A stretch of 36,728 nt of DNA from Actinomycetota bacterium (lineage in GTDB: Bacteria > Actinomycetota > Thermoleophilia > Gaiellales > Gaiellaceae). The notes beneath the pieces were generated by a model. That model was given only the letters and a program-made list of their open reading frames with translations, searched no databases and was not told the origin of the DNA. The position numbers were made by a program, and so were the translations under genes. The DNA is taken from assembly GCA_005885565.1 (NCBI GenBank), contig VAXK01000205.1, positions 1-36,728 on the forward strand. The letters are read 5' to 3'. Shown piece after piece: positions 1 to 7,798 of the stretch (the stretch's first letter is position 1; each line of letters opens with the position of its first letter).

Positions 1-1146
1 CACGATCACGACGCAGTCGTAGGCGGCCGGCTCGAGCGGCGACGAGCGCAGGCCGTGCTCCGGCAGCTCGGGCACGTGCGGGTCGTGGTACGAGACCTCC
101 GAGCCTCCGTTCCGCAGCAGCTCGACGAGCTTGAGCGCCGGCGACTCGCGGACGTCGGCGATGTCGGCCTTGTAGGCGACGCCGAGCACGAGCACCTTCG
201 AGCCCTTCAGCGAGCGCTCCTTGCCGTGGTTCAGGGCCTGCGAGATGAGCGAGCGGCAGAAGTACGGCATGTTCTCGTTCACCTTGCCCGCCAGCTCGAC
301 GAACTCGGTGTAGAAGTCGAACTCCCGCGCCTTCCAGGTGAGGTAGAAGGGGTCGACCGGGATGCAGTGCCCGCCGAGGCCCGGGCCGGGCTGGAAGGGC
401 ATGAACCCGAACGGCTTCGTGGACGCCGCGTCGAGGACCTCCCAGACGTCGATCTCCATCCGGTCGCAGAGCTGCGCGAGCTCGTTCACGAGCGCGATGT
501 TCACCGAGCGGAAGATGTTCTCGAGCAGCTTCGAGAGCTCGGCCGCCTCGGGGGACGAGACCGGGTGGACCGTGCCGATCGCCGACGCGTAGAGCTTCGC
601 CGCCGCCTCCGTGCAGGCCGGCGTGATTCCGCCGACGACCTTCGTCACGTTCTTCGTCGTCCAGTCGCGGTTGCCGGGGTCGACCCGCTCGGGGGCGAAG
701 GCGAGGTGGAAGTCGGAGCCCGCCTTCAGCCCGCTCTCCTCGAGGATCGGGAGCAGGCAGTCGCGCGTCGTGCCCGGGTAGGTGGTCGACTGGAGGACGA
801 CGAGGTGGCCCCGCCGCAGGCGCTTCGCGATGTCGGCGCCGGCCGCGCGGACGATGCCGAGGTCCGGCTCGCGCTGCTTCGAGAGCGGCGTCGGGAGCGC
901 GACCAGGATCGCGTCGCGCTCGCGGAGCTCGTCGTAGTCGGCCGTCGCGCGTAGGCCGTGGTCGCGAACGAGCCGCTGGAGCGTCTCGGAGGGCACGTCC
1001 TCGATGTAGCTGTCGCCGCGGTTCAGCCGGGCGACGCGCTCGGCGTCGACGTCGACGAGCAGGACGCTGTGGCCCGCCTCAGCGAATACCTGCGCCATGG
1101 GCACCCCGACATAGCCCGCGCCGACGATTGCGATCCCGCCGCTCAT
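1..1146 (-). CDS. Nucleotide-sugar dehydrogenase (UDP-ManNAc/UDP-glucose dehydrogenase family), C-terminus cut by window edge
   Basis: Reads from ATG at 1146 down through position 1 without a stop, so the C-terminus lies outside the window. The protein opens with a Rossmann motif (GAGYVGVPMA, about residues 9-18). It carries the family's active-site block GPGLGGHCIPVDPFYLTWKA, in which the cysteine is the catalytic thiol. The later VLGVAYKADIADVRESPA stretch is the C-terminal NAD/UDP-sugar domain. Such enzymes oxidise a UDP-hexose twice to a uronic acid. The start overlaps the stop of the upstream epimerase by 4 bases (ATGA), so the two are translationally coupled. Pairing with a WecB-type epimerase makes UDP-ManNAc dehydrogenase (WecC-like) the likeliest activity, but substrate cannot be read from sequence alone. 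Confidence 0.93.
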   Translation of the reverse strand, partial: MSGGIAIVGAGYVGVPMAQVFAEAGHSVLLVDVDAERVARLNRGDSYIEDVPSETLQRLVRDHGLRATADYDELRERDAILVALPTPLSKQREPDLGIVRAAGADIAKRLRRGHLVVLQSTTYPGTTRDCLLPILEESGLKAGSDFHLAFAPERVDPGNRDWTTKNVTKVVGGITPACTEAAAKLYASAIGTVHPVSSPEAAELSKLLENIFRSVNIALVNELAQLCDRMEIDVWEVLDAASTKPFGFMPFQPGPGLGGHCIPVDPFYLTWKAREFDFYTEFVELAGKVNENMPYFCRSLISQALNHGKERSLKGSKVLVLGVAYKADIADVRESPALKLVELLRNGGSEVSYHDPHVPELPEHGLRSSPLEPAAYDCVVIV

Positions 1147-2186
1147 CGGCCGGGAAGCATAGAGAGGAGGGCTTCCGCCACCCGCTCGGAGGCGTGACCG
1201 TCGCCGTACAGGGGTGGCCGCTCCGGTGGCATACGCGCCTCGCGGACGGCCCGGACGATTCGGTACGGATCGTCGTCGACGAGCGTGTTCGCGCCCGCCT
1301 CGACCGTGTCGACCCACTCGGTCGAGGGGCGGAGCGTCACGCACGGCACGCCGTACCAGTACGCCTCCTTCTGCAGGCCGCCGGAGTCGGTGAGGATCAC
1401 ACGCGCCTGCGAGGCGAGCGCGGCCAGGTCGAGGTAGCCGAGCGGGTCGATCGTCGGGATGTCGAGGCGGCTCGCGTCGAGCGCCGCGCGCGTGCGCGGG
1501 TGCGCGGGAAAGACGAGCGGCTCGCGGAGACGCCGCAGCCCCGCGACGATCCGGCGCAGGCGCTCGGGGTGCACGTTCGCCTCGCGATGGACGGTGACGA
1601 GGAGGTAGCGGCCCGGCTCGACGCGGAGCCGCGTGAGCGCGTCGGAGCGCTCGCGCGCGACCGGCGCAAAGCGGAAGCACGCGTCGGCCATGACGTCTCC
1701 CACTACCACGGCCTCTCCTGCCACGCCTTCGGCTGCGAGCGTGGCGCGCGATCGCTCGTCCGGGCAGAGGAGCAGCCGGGCGAGCCGGTCGACCTCGATC
1801 CGGTTCCGCTCCTCGGGCATCTCGAGGTCGCCGCTGCGGAGCCCGGCCTCGACATGGGCGAGCGGGATCCCGGTCTCGGCGGCGGCGCGCGCTCCCGCGA
1901 GGGTCGAGTTCGTGTCGCCGTAGACAAGCGCCCAGTCCGGCCGCTCGGCCCGCAGGGCATCGACGATCCCAGGGGTCATCGCGACCGGGTCGGCGGTGTG
2001 CGCTTCGAGCCGGTAGCGAGGCTCGCCGAGCCCGAGCTCGTCGAAGAAGACCTGCGAGAGCTCGCGGTCGTAGTGCTGCCCCGTGTGGAGCACGACCTCC
2101 TCGATCCCGAGGTCGCGCAGAGCCACCGAGAGCGGCGCCGACTTGACGAACTGAGGCCGGTTCCCGACGACCGAGAGCACCTTCAC
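1143..2186 (-). CDS. wecB: UDP-N-acetylglucosamine 2-epimerase, non-hydrolysing
   Basis: 347 aa, close to the usual family length. It converts UDP-GlcNAc to UDP-ManNAc in the cytoplasm for surface-polysaccharide synthesis. The N-terminus (VVGNRPQFVKSAPL) is the family's nucleotide-binding start. HVEAGLRS followed by PEERNR carries the conserved acidic residues, FPAHPRTR the conserved His, and LTDSGGLQKEA the UDP-binding loop. The start is GTG at 2186, preceded by TAGTGT (2200-2195) with 8 nt between, which suggests a leaderless transcript. The stop overlaps the dehydrogenase start by 4 bases, forming a two-step UDP-ManNAcA route. Confidence 0.95.
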   Translation of the reverse strand: MKVLSVVGNRPQFVKSAPLSVALRDLGIEEVVLHTGQHYDRELSQVFFDELGLGEPRYRLEAHTADPVAMTPGIVDALRAERPDWALVYGDTNSTLAGARAAAETGIPLAHVEAGLRSGDLEMPEERNRIEVDRLARLLLCPDERSRATLAAEGVAGEAVVVGDVMADACFRFAPVARERSDALTRLRVEPGRYLLVTVHREANVHPERLRRIVAGLRRLREPLVFPAHPRTRAALDASRLDIPTIDPLGYLDLAALASQARVILTDSGGLQKEAYWYGVPCVTLRPSTEWVDTVEAGANTLVDDDPYRIVRAVREARMPPERPPLYGDGHASERVAEALLSMLPGR

Positions 2187-2193
2187 GCGCGGC

Positions 2194-2200
2194 TACACTA
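2194..2200. promoter_or_regulatory. Back-to-back -10 boxes for wecB (minus) and tRNA-Lys (plus)
   Basis: The plus strand reads TACACT at 2194-2199, 12 nt before the tRNA. The minus strand reads TAGTGT at 2200-2195, 8 nt before the wecB GTG. The two candidate -10 boxes are almost the same bases read on opposite strands. No good -35 box was seen for either direction. Confidence 0.4.
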
Positions 2201-2211
2201 CGCGCCGCCCC

Positions 2212-2284
2212 GGGCCGTTAGCTCAGCTGGTAGAGCAGGGGACTCTTAATCCCAAGGTCGAAGGTTCGAATCCTTCACGGCCCA
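2212..2284 (+). tRNA. tRNA-Lys (anticodon CUU)
   Basis: 73 nt cloverleaf. The acceptor arm GGGCCGT pairs fully with ACGGCCC. The D arm is GCTC/GAGC, the anticodon loop CTCTTAA (anticodon CTT), and the T arm GAAGG-TTCGAAT-CCTTC. The discriminator base is A and the CCA tail is not encoded. The anticodon stem has one end mismatch (27G opposite 43A); the other four pairs hold. It decodes AAG, the preferred lysine codon at this GC content. Confidence 0.97.
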
Positions 2285-2287
2285 CTG

Positions 2288-2334
2288 CCTCGCGAAGTCC
2301 GGCCCGCTTCGCGGGCCATGACGACTTCGCGAGG
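2288..2334 (+). terminator. Nested hairpin downstream of tRNA-Lys
   Basis: An outer 12-bp perfect inverted repeat (2288-2299 with 2323-2334, CCTCGCGAAGTC and its complement) encloses an inner 7-bp stem GGCCCGC-TTC-GCGGGCC (2301-2317). There is no clear T-run. Being four bases after the tRNA it most likely terminates or processes the tRNA transcript. Confidence 0.6.
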
Positions 2335-2397
2335 TTCGTCTCTACCGGTGAGCCGAGGTGAGCCGCGCCCGCCATGTCGGTCGCGGCGGCGGGTCAA

Positions 2398-2427
2398 TTG
2401 CAGGGGGTGCTGTCGCTCCTGTAGCCT
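2398..2427 (+). promoter_or_regulatory. Candidate promoter of the secreted protein gene
   Basis: TTGCAG at 2398-2403 and TAGCCT at 2422-2427 are spaced by 18 nt. Predicted transcription would begin at about 2434, where the signal-peptide reading frame opens. Confidence 0.4.
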
Positions 2428-2433
2428 CCTCCG

Positions 2434-3045
2434 ATTCCGGGGGAGCGCCCAGCACCTCACGCGGCGCTTGCTGGCGTCGCCCTGGCGGCCGTCCTCACGG
2501 CCGCCGCTGCTTCGGCTACGGCGCGCCCGCGTGAGAGCAGCCTGCCGGCGCAGTGCCTCGGCGTCACGCCGCGGTTGAAGACGCTCAGCGATCCCGACCG
2601 CAAGCTCGTTCGGCTCCAGCCCCGACAGACGACCATCGCGGCGCTGAACCAGACTGCGGCGCCGCACCCGACGCCGGTCCGGAGGCGGACCGGGTTCCAG
2701 CGCCAGGCCTGGAAGGTCGTGGCCCAGATCACGCAGTTCCGGCTCCTCCCGGACGGGTCGATCGAGCTCGCCCTCTACGACCACAACTCGTACGTCCGGG
2801 CGGGAATGCCGTCGCCGAAGTGTCTGTCGGGCAGCTCTCGGGCCAGGCGGGCGGTGCTCGCGGCGCGGGCCCGGTTCATCGCCACGTGCGGCGACCCCAA
2901 GCCCGGCTGGCAGGACCTCGGCGCGGTGGGCTACGTCACCGGCGTCGGGTTCTGGAGCGCCGAGACCCCCAAACTCCAGGCGGCGGGGAACGGCGCCGAG
3001 CTCCAGCCCGTCACGAGCCTCCACCTGATCGCCGGCTGTCGCTGA
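2434..3045 (+). CDS. Secreted protein of unknown function, non-canonical start
   Basis: From TTG at 2575 the frame gives 156 aa, but the same frame is open upstream to a stop at 2422-2424. There it encodes a classical export signal: hydrophobic ALAGVALAAVLTAAAASATA, then a polar mature start. No ATG, GTG or TTG exists between that stop and the hydrophobic core. ATT at 2434 lies 6 nt after a TAGCCT box, the same geometry as other leaderless genes here, so I place the start there. The mature part has four cysteines (QCLG, PKCL, ATCG, AGC), suggesting two disulfides, and a stretch with W, VVAQITQFRLLPDGSIELALYD and P-x-C resembling uncharacterised actinobacterial exported domains. The 3' end overlaps the convergent kinase gene by 35 bases. 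Function unknown; the start is the weakest part. Confidence 0.65.
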   Translation: MPGERPAPHAALAGVALAAVLTAAAASATARPRESSLPAQCLGVTPRLKTLSDPDRKLVRLQPRQTTIAALNQTAAPHPTPVRRRTGFQRQAWKVVAQITQFRLLPDGSIELALYDHNSYVRAGMPSPKCLSGSSRARRAVLAARARFIATCGDPKPGWQDLGAVGYVTGVGFWSAETPKLQAAGNGAELQPVTSLHLIAGCR

Positions 3046-4567
3046 GGCCGACGCCGCGGGGTTCGCCCGCCGCCGCCAGCGGGAGGTCGAACCAGAACGT
3101 CGATCCCTGCCCTTCGCCGCTCTCGAAGCCGATCCGCCCGCCGTGGGCCTCGACGATGTCGCGCGCGAGCGCAAGGCCGAGGCCGGTGCCGCCGATCCCG
3201 AGCCTGCGGCCTGCGTCGCCGCGGAAGAACTTCGTGAAGATCTGCCGCTGCTGGGCGGTGGGGATGCCCATCCCCTCGTCGCGGACGGTCACGCGCACCC
3301 GCGAACCGGAGCATCTGGCCTCGATGTGGACGACTCCGCCGTCGGGCGAGTACTTGATCGCGTTCGAGACCAGGTTGCCGATCACCTGCGCGAGGCGGTC
3401 GCGGTCGGCGCGGACGAGGCAGCCCTCGTCGCTTTCGAGCTCGAGCGAGTGTCGGTCGCTCTGCGCCGAGTAGAGGACGACCTGTGCCTCCAGGAGCTTC
3501 GACAGGTCGAGCTCCTCGCGCGTCAGCTGGACGCCGGTCTCCTCGATCCGCTGGAGGTCGAGCAAGTCGTTGAGGAGCGCTGCCAGCCGATCGGCCTCCG
3601 TGCGGACGAGCTCCAGGTACCGCCGCCGGTCGGCCGGGTCGAGATCGCGCTGGAGCATGAGGTCGGAGAAGCCGAGGATGCTGGCGAGCGGCGTCCGGAG
3701 CTCGTGCGAGACGCTGCTCACGAGCTCGCTCTTCACCCGCTCGCTCTCCCGCAGCTTCCGGTTCTGCTCCTCGAGCGCCCGGCGACCGCGCTCGAGCGAC
3801 GCGGCCATGCTGTTGAACGCGCGCTGGAGCGCGCCGACCTCGGCGACGCCGCGCTCGTCGACGCGGCTCGAGAGGTCGCCGTCGGCGAGGCGGCCCGCGG
3901 CGTCGGCCGCCAGCCGGATCGGCCGCGCGACACGGCGGGCCAGGTAGGCGGTCAGCAGGACGATCAGCAGCACCGCGAGCGCGAGGCTCACCCCGCCGAG
4001 CACGATCGCGATCCGGCCGGTGCGACGCGCCCTCGAGTTGCGCACGTCGGCGAGCTTGCGCTCTCCAGTGATGAACTGGTCGAACCGGACTCGAACCGCG
4101 TCGAGACGATGAAGGCCGGTTCCCCCGCGGACGACCTGCCGCGCTAGGGCGGGGTTTCTGTGCATGAACGCGACGAGCGGGACGGAGAAGTCGCGCAGGT
4201 ATGCGTCGATCGATCGCTTGATCTTCAGTGCGCGCTGCTCCTGCCGCGGATTGTCGGACGCGAGGCGCAGGAGCTCGCGCATCTGTCCCGGGTAGGCGGC
4301 GTGGGCGTCGTTCCAGGGCTTGAGCGAGCTCTCGTTGTTCGTGATGATGAAGCCACGGAGACCGGTCTCGAGATCGAGCGCGAGCGTCTCGAGCTGGTTC
4401 GCGCTCGCGATCGCCTGCTGCGCGTGCCGCGCCGTGGTCGAAGCGTCGCGGTACGACAGGATCGCCACCAGCAGGAGCGCGAACAGCGTGACGAGCGCGA
4501 CCGCGACCGCCGCGGCGGCGAGGCTCATCGCGGCTGCGAGGCCGGAGGGTGCGCGAAGCCTCCTCAC
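3011..4567 (-). CDS. Membrane sensor histidine kinase (CHASE3-like, HAMP, HisKA, HATPase)
   Basis: 518 aa. Residues about 14-37 and 185-209 are membrane helices flanking a roughly 145-residue external helical region (LETLALDLETGLRGFIITN) typical of CHASE3-type sensors. HAMP follows at about 210-262, then the H-box SVSHELRTPL with phospho-acceptor His288, the N-box NLVSNAIKYSP (398-408), DEGMGI (430-435) and GGTGLGL (459-465). All catalytic motifs are present. The start is GTG at 4567, overlapping the response-regulator stop by 4 bases (GTGA), so the two form a coupled pair. The ligand is unknown. Confidence 0.93.
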   Translation of the reverse strand: MRRLRAPSGLAAAMSLAAAAVAVALVTLFALLLVAILSYRDASTTARHAQQAIASANQLETLALDLETGLRGFIITNNESSLKPWNDAHAAYPGQMRELLRLASDNPRQEQRALKIKRSIDAYLRDFSVPLVAFMHRNPALARQVVRGGTGLHRLDAVRVRFDQFITGERKLADVRNSRARRTGRIAIVLGGVSLALAVLLIVLLTAYLARRVARPIRLAADAAGRLADGDLSSRVDERGVAEVGALQRAFNSMAASLERGRRALEEQNRKLRESERVKSELVSSVSHELRTPLASILGFSDLMLQRDLDPADRRRYLELVRTEADRLAALLNDLLDLQRIEETGVQLTREELDLSKLLEAQVVLYSAQSDRHSLELESDEGCLVRADRDRLAQVIGNLVSNAIKYSPDGGVVHIEARCSGSRVRVTVRDEGMGIPTAQQRQIFTKFFRGDAGRRLGIGGTGLGLALARDIVEAHGGRIGFESGEGQGSTFWFDLPLAAAGEPRGVGLSDSRRSGGGS

Positions 4568-4929
4568 GTCCGCGTGACGAGCGTCGCCGCGAGCTCGGCG
4601 AGCTCCTCGGGCGCGAACGGCTTGACGATCACGCCGTCGGCGCCGTGTTCCCGTGCCTCCGCTTCCGAGGCCGGCTGGGCGGTGACGACGAGGACGCGCG
4701 TGCGCTCGAGCCCGGGGTCGGCCTTCAGCTTCGATAGGACCTCGAGGCCGTTCAGCCTCGGCATCATCAGGTCGAGGACGACGAGGTCGGGCTCGAGCGA
4801 GCGGGCCAAGGTCAGCGCTTCCTCGCCGTCGCTCGCCTCGTGGACGGCCCAGCCCGGGCCCAGGCTGACGCGGATCAGCTCCCGCAGGTTCGGCTCGTCA
4901 TCACAGACGAGCACGCTCGGTCTGGTCAT
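4564..4929 (-). CDS. Single-domain response regulator (CheY-like receiver)
   Basis: About 121 aa consisting of a receiver domain only, with no DNA-binding output. It has the acidic pair (CDDE), phospho-acceptor Asp in VLDLMMPR, switch Thr in VVTAQ and Lys in VKPFAP. The start is taken as ATG 4929; GTG 4935 in frame adds two residues. It is the partner of the downstream kinase, with which it overlaps by 4 bases. As a stand-alone receiver it may act by protein contact or pass phosphate to another component not visible here. Confidence 0.92.
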   Translation of the reverse strand: MTRPSVLVCDDEPNLRELIRVSLGPGWAVHEASDGEEALTLARSLEPDLVVLDLMMPRLNGLEVLSKLKADPGLERTRVLVVTAQPASEAEAREHGADGVIVKPFAPEELAELAATLVTRT

Positions 4930-5076
4930 CGGCACCGGTCAATCTTCGGCTGTATTCGCTGCGGCCCTCCTCCGCCGATCCTGGCTTCGCCGGTCGAGCC
5001 GCAGTCGGACTCCGTTGTAACAGGGGCGGCGGCTGCCGGTCAACCCGCCAAACGCCGTCTGCGCTACGGTCGGGAG

Positions 5077-6489
5077 GTGGCAGAGCCGCTGAAACCCGAG
5101 GAGCTGGCGAGCGCGCTGCGCGACCTCACCGCGTGGGCGGCTGCGCACGCGCCGGTCGAGGAGTCTCCGCTCCGCGCGCGGATTCGCGACCACCTCGGCT
5201 GCGATCCGGCCGAGCTTCCGGTCGTCTCGAAGGAGATCCCGGTGTGGGAGCGCGCGAACCTCCAGGTCGCGCTCGACGCCTACCTCGCGGCGGGCGGCCG
5301 GTCCCACGAGTACGTCGGCCTCTCGGCCCAGCGCGGCTGGCACATGGGTCTCGCGGAGCTCGCCCAGCGACCGCAGCGCGGCCCTCGCGGCTGGGTCAGC
5401 TACGGCATCGATCCGCAGGCCGGTCCGCAGGAGCACGTGACCGTGCAGGTGGGCGAGCGGACGATCGTCTGCGTCGCCGCGGGGCTCTTCCTGATCCGCG
5501 ACGACGAAGGGCCGCTGATCGCGTCCGTCCGCAGCGCCGAGGAGCACGGGCCGGAGCCGGGCCTCCTGGTCGAGGCGATGGCGGCCTCCCGGGAGCCTGC
5601 CGAGGCGTTCCTCGCCGACGTCGTGCGGTTGATGGCGGTTCACAACGTCTATCGCGGCCGTGTCCTCGAAGTCGGCGGGACGCACTTCGGCGGGACGAGC
5701 TTCGAGGTCCGTGAGCTTCCCAAGGTGACCCGAGAGGGAATCGTCCTGCCGGAAGGGATCCTCGAGCGAATCGAGCGCCACACGCTGAAGTTCGGCGAGG
5801 AGGCCGACCGGCTGCGGCAGGCCGGCCGGCACGTGAAGCGAGGCCTGTTGCTGCACGGCGCGCCGGGCACGGGCAAGACGTTGACGGCGATGTACCTCGC
5901 GAACCGCATGCCGGACCGGACGGTCCTCATCCTCACCGGCGCGGGCCTCGGCGCGATCGGCCCGGCATGTGAGATGGCCCGGGCCCTCGCGCCGTCGATG
6001 GTCGTGATGGAGGACGTCGACCTGGTCGCCGTGGAGCGCGACGAGTACGAGTCGAGCGCGCTCCTCTTCGAACTCTTGAACGAGATGGACGGCATGCAGC
6101 AGGACCTCGACGTCGTCTTCCTGCTCACGACCAACCGGCCCGACCGGCTCGAGCCTGCGCTCGCCTCTCGCCCGGGACGCGTCGACATGGCGGTCGAGCT
6201 CCCGCTGCCTGACGCGGACGGACGGCGGCAGCTGATCACGCTCTACGGCCGGGGCCTGGAGCTCCGGGCGACGAACCTGCCCGACGTGATCGAGCGAAGC
6301 GCGGGAGCGAGCCCGGCCTTCATCCGCGAGCTGCTGCGGCGGGCCGCTCTGCTCGCGGTCGACAGCGCGAACGGCGACCTCGTCGTCGGAGACGGCGAGC
6401 TCGCCGGCGCCCTCGAGGAGCTCACCTCAGGCGCCGGGCCGCTCACCGGCACGCTGCTCGGGATGCAGCAGCCGCCCGAGCCGGCCTAG
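5077..6489 (+). CDS. AAA-family ATPase with unrecognised N-terminal domain
   Basis: 470 aa from GTG 5077, chosen because TACGGT lies 6 nt upstream (leaderless geometry) and because a longer reading would run into the divergent regulator gene. Residues 1-250 form a domain I do not recognise, mixed alpha/beta with no membrane helix. Residues about 255-440 are an AAA module: Walker A GAPGTGKT (261-268), Walker B VVMEDVD (309-315) with the E/D pair shifted against the usual DE, sensor-1 TTN (351-353), and arginine-finger candidates in ASRPGRVD. It resembles the CDC48/FtsH-type branch but lacks protease and transmembrane parts, so a remodelling role is likely. It converges on the SIMPL gene; the two stop codons share CTAG. 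Confidence 0.88.
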   Translation: MAEPLKPEELASALRDLTAWAAAHAPVEESPLRARIRDHLGCDPAELPVVSKEIPVWERANLQVALDAYLAAGGRSHEYVGLSAQRGWHMGLAELAQRPQRGPRGWVSYGIDPQAGPQEHVTVQVGERTIVCVAAGLFLIRDDEGPLIASVRSAEEHGPEPGLLVEAMAASREPAEAFLADVVRLMAVHNVYRGRVLEVGGTHFGGTSFEVRELPKVTREGIVLPEGILERIERHTLKFGEEADRLRQAGRHVKRGLLLHGAPGTGKTLTAMYLANRMPDRTVLILTGAGLGAIGPACEMARALAPSMVVMEDVDLVAVERDEYESSALLFELLNEMDGMQQDLDVVFLLTTNRPDRLEPALASRPGRVDMAVELPLPDADGRRQLITLYGRGLELRATNLPDVIERSAGASPAFIRELLRRAALLAVDSANGDLVVGDGELAGALEELTSGAGPLTGTLLGMQQPPEPA

Positions 6490-7226
6490 CGCACCCGGAA
6501 GGTGACGCTCACGACGGAGTAGACCTCCTTGTCGCGCGAGGCCGTGTCGTTGATGCCGTAGTCGCTCACATTCGTGGAGTTCCGAGCCACGACCTGGTAG
6601 ACGCCGAGCTCTGCGCTCTTCACCGAGCCGAGCTTGCCGCCGATGCCGGCCACGATCGCCTCGGCGCGCCGGTGCGCGTCGGCGACGGCCCGCTTCAACG
6701 CCCGGATCTTGGCGTCGGCGAGCTTCGTCGCGAGGTAGCTGAGGCTCGTGGTCGAGACCGGGATCCCTTGCGCGAGGAGGTCGCTCGTCCGCGCCGCCAC
6801 GGCCTCGACCCGGTCGATGTCGGTCGAGCTGACCCGGAACCGCTGCACGACCCGGAAGCCGGGCAGGCGGCGCTTCCCGACCCGGAGCAAGATCGAGCGG
6901 GTCACGAGCGGCGGCTCCGAGACGGCATCCCCCGGCAGGCCGCCGCCGTGGAGGAAGGCACGGACGGCGGCCGCCCGCGCCTGCACTTGGCGAACGGCGT
7001 CCTGGGGACGCACGGACTCGGTGTCGACCGCCAAGCTCCAGTGGACGACGTCTGACGTGATCGGCTCGCGCGCCGACCCCGTGACGGTGATCGTGTCCCG
7101 GGCTCGCTTGACGTCGCGAACGGCGTGTGCGACCGAGACGCCGGTCACCGCCACGGCGACGGCGACCGCGGTGAGACCCAGCAAGAGCTCCGGCAGGCGG
7201 AGCTTCCGTCCGACCCCGTCGGGCAT
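6486..7226 (-). CDS. SIMPL-domain (DUF541) exported protein
   Basis: 246 aa from ATG 7226. An N-terminal hydrophobic helix (about residues 12-34, LLLGLTAVAVAVAVTGV) serves as signal or membrane anchor. The rest is a SIMPL/DUF541 domain: ITVTGSAREPITSDVVHWSL at the start, the middle VQRFRVSSTDIDRVEAV and the lysine-rich helix KLADAKIRALKRAVADAHRRA. The family occurs in envelope proteins of unclear biochemistry (BP26/OMP28, YggE). It is transcribed alone, convergent with the AAA gene. Confidence 0.88.
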   Translation of the reverse strand: MPDGVGRKLRLPELLLGLTAVAVAVAVTGVSVAHAVRDVKRARDTITVTGSAREPITSDVVHWSLAVDTESVRPQDAVRQVQARAAAVRAFLHGGGLPGDAVSEPPLVTRSILLRVGKRRLPGFRVVQRFRVSSTDIDRVEAVAARTSDLLAQGIPVSTTSLSYLATKLADAKIRALKRAVADAHRRAEAIVAGIGGKLGSVKSAELGVYQVVARNSTNVSDYGINDTASRDKEVYSVVSVTFRVR

Positions 7227-7318
7227 GAACCACTCTTCGGTCTGCCACCCTCGCTCCGTGAGATGCGTTTGGGGGAGAGACGGACGGGCGACGACCCTCG
7301 AAACGAGCAGGAGGTCGC

Positions 7319-7786
7319 ATGAGCGAAAAGCGAGGCTTGCGCAAGTTCGTCTTCGGCGGCGTCCTCGGCACCCTCGGGGCGCTCTTCTTCGACCCGCAGC
7401 AGGGCCGGCGGCGGCGGAAGGAGCTCGCCGACCGCGCCGCGGCGCTCTTCCGCCGTACCGGTGACCGCGCCGAGCGGGCGGGGCGCGGTGTCGGAGCGCG
7501 CGTCTACGGCATGGCGCAGCAGGCGCAGCACCTGAAGGAGGAGCCGAAGGACTTCGACGACGTGACGCTCGCGCGCAAGGTCGAGAGCGAGATCTTCCGG
7601 GACGCCGACGCGCCGAAGGGCCAGGTAGACGTGAACGTCCAGGACGGCGTCGTCCAGCTGCGCGGCGAGGTGCCGGACCAGGACATGCTGGACGACCTCG
7701 TCGAGAAGACGCGCCGGGTCCAGGGCGTGCGCGACGTCGAGAGCCTGCTCCACCTGCCGGGCACTCCGGCGCCGATGCACGAGTAG
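7319..7786 (+). CDS. BON-domain protein
   Basis: 155 aa with a clear AGGAGG Shine-Dalgarno 5 nt before ATG 7319, one of the few strong ribosome sites in this region. The N-terminal part is basic with one short hydrophobic stretch (FVFGGVLGTLGALFF) and FDPQQGRRRRKEL, as in YtxH-like small membrane-associated proteins. Residues about 82-147 form a BON domain (KVESEIFRD, VDVNVQDGVVQLRGEV, VQGVRDVESLLHLP). BON domains bind phospholipid or envelope ligands and often mark stress-related proteins. Role here unknown. Confidence 0.88.
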   Translation: MSEKRGLRKFVFGGVLGTLGALFFDPQQGRRRRKELADRAAALFRRTGDRAERAGRGVGARVYGMAQQAQHLKEEPKDFDDVTLARKVESEIFRDADAPKGQVDVNVQDGVVQLRGEVPDQDMLDDLVEKTRRVQGVRDVESLLHLPGTPAPMHE

Positions 7787-7798
7787 CATCGCCTCGGC

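Noticed and set aside
2275-3174. Minus-strand frame across the secreted protein gene
   Set aside because: Arg/Gly-rich shadow; the plus strand has a signal peptide and spaced cysteines.
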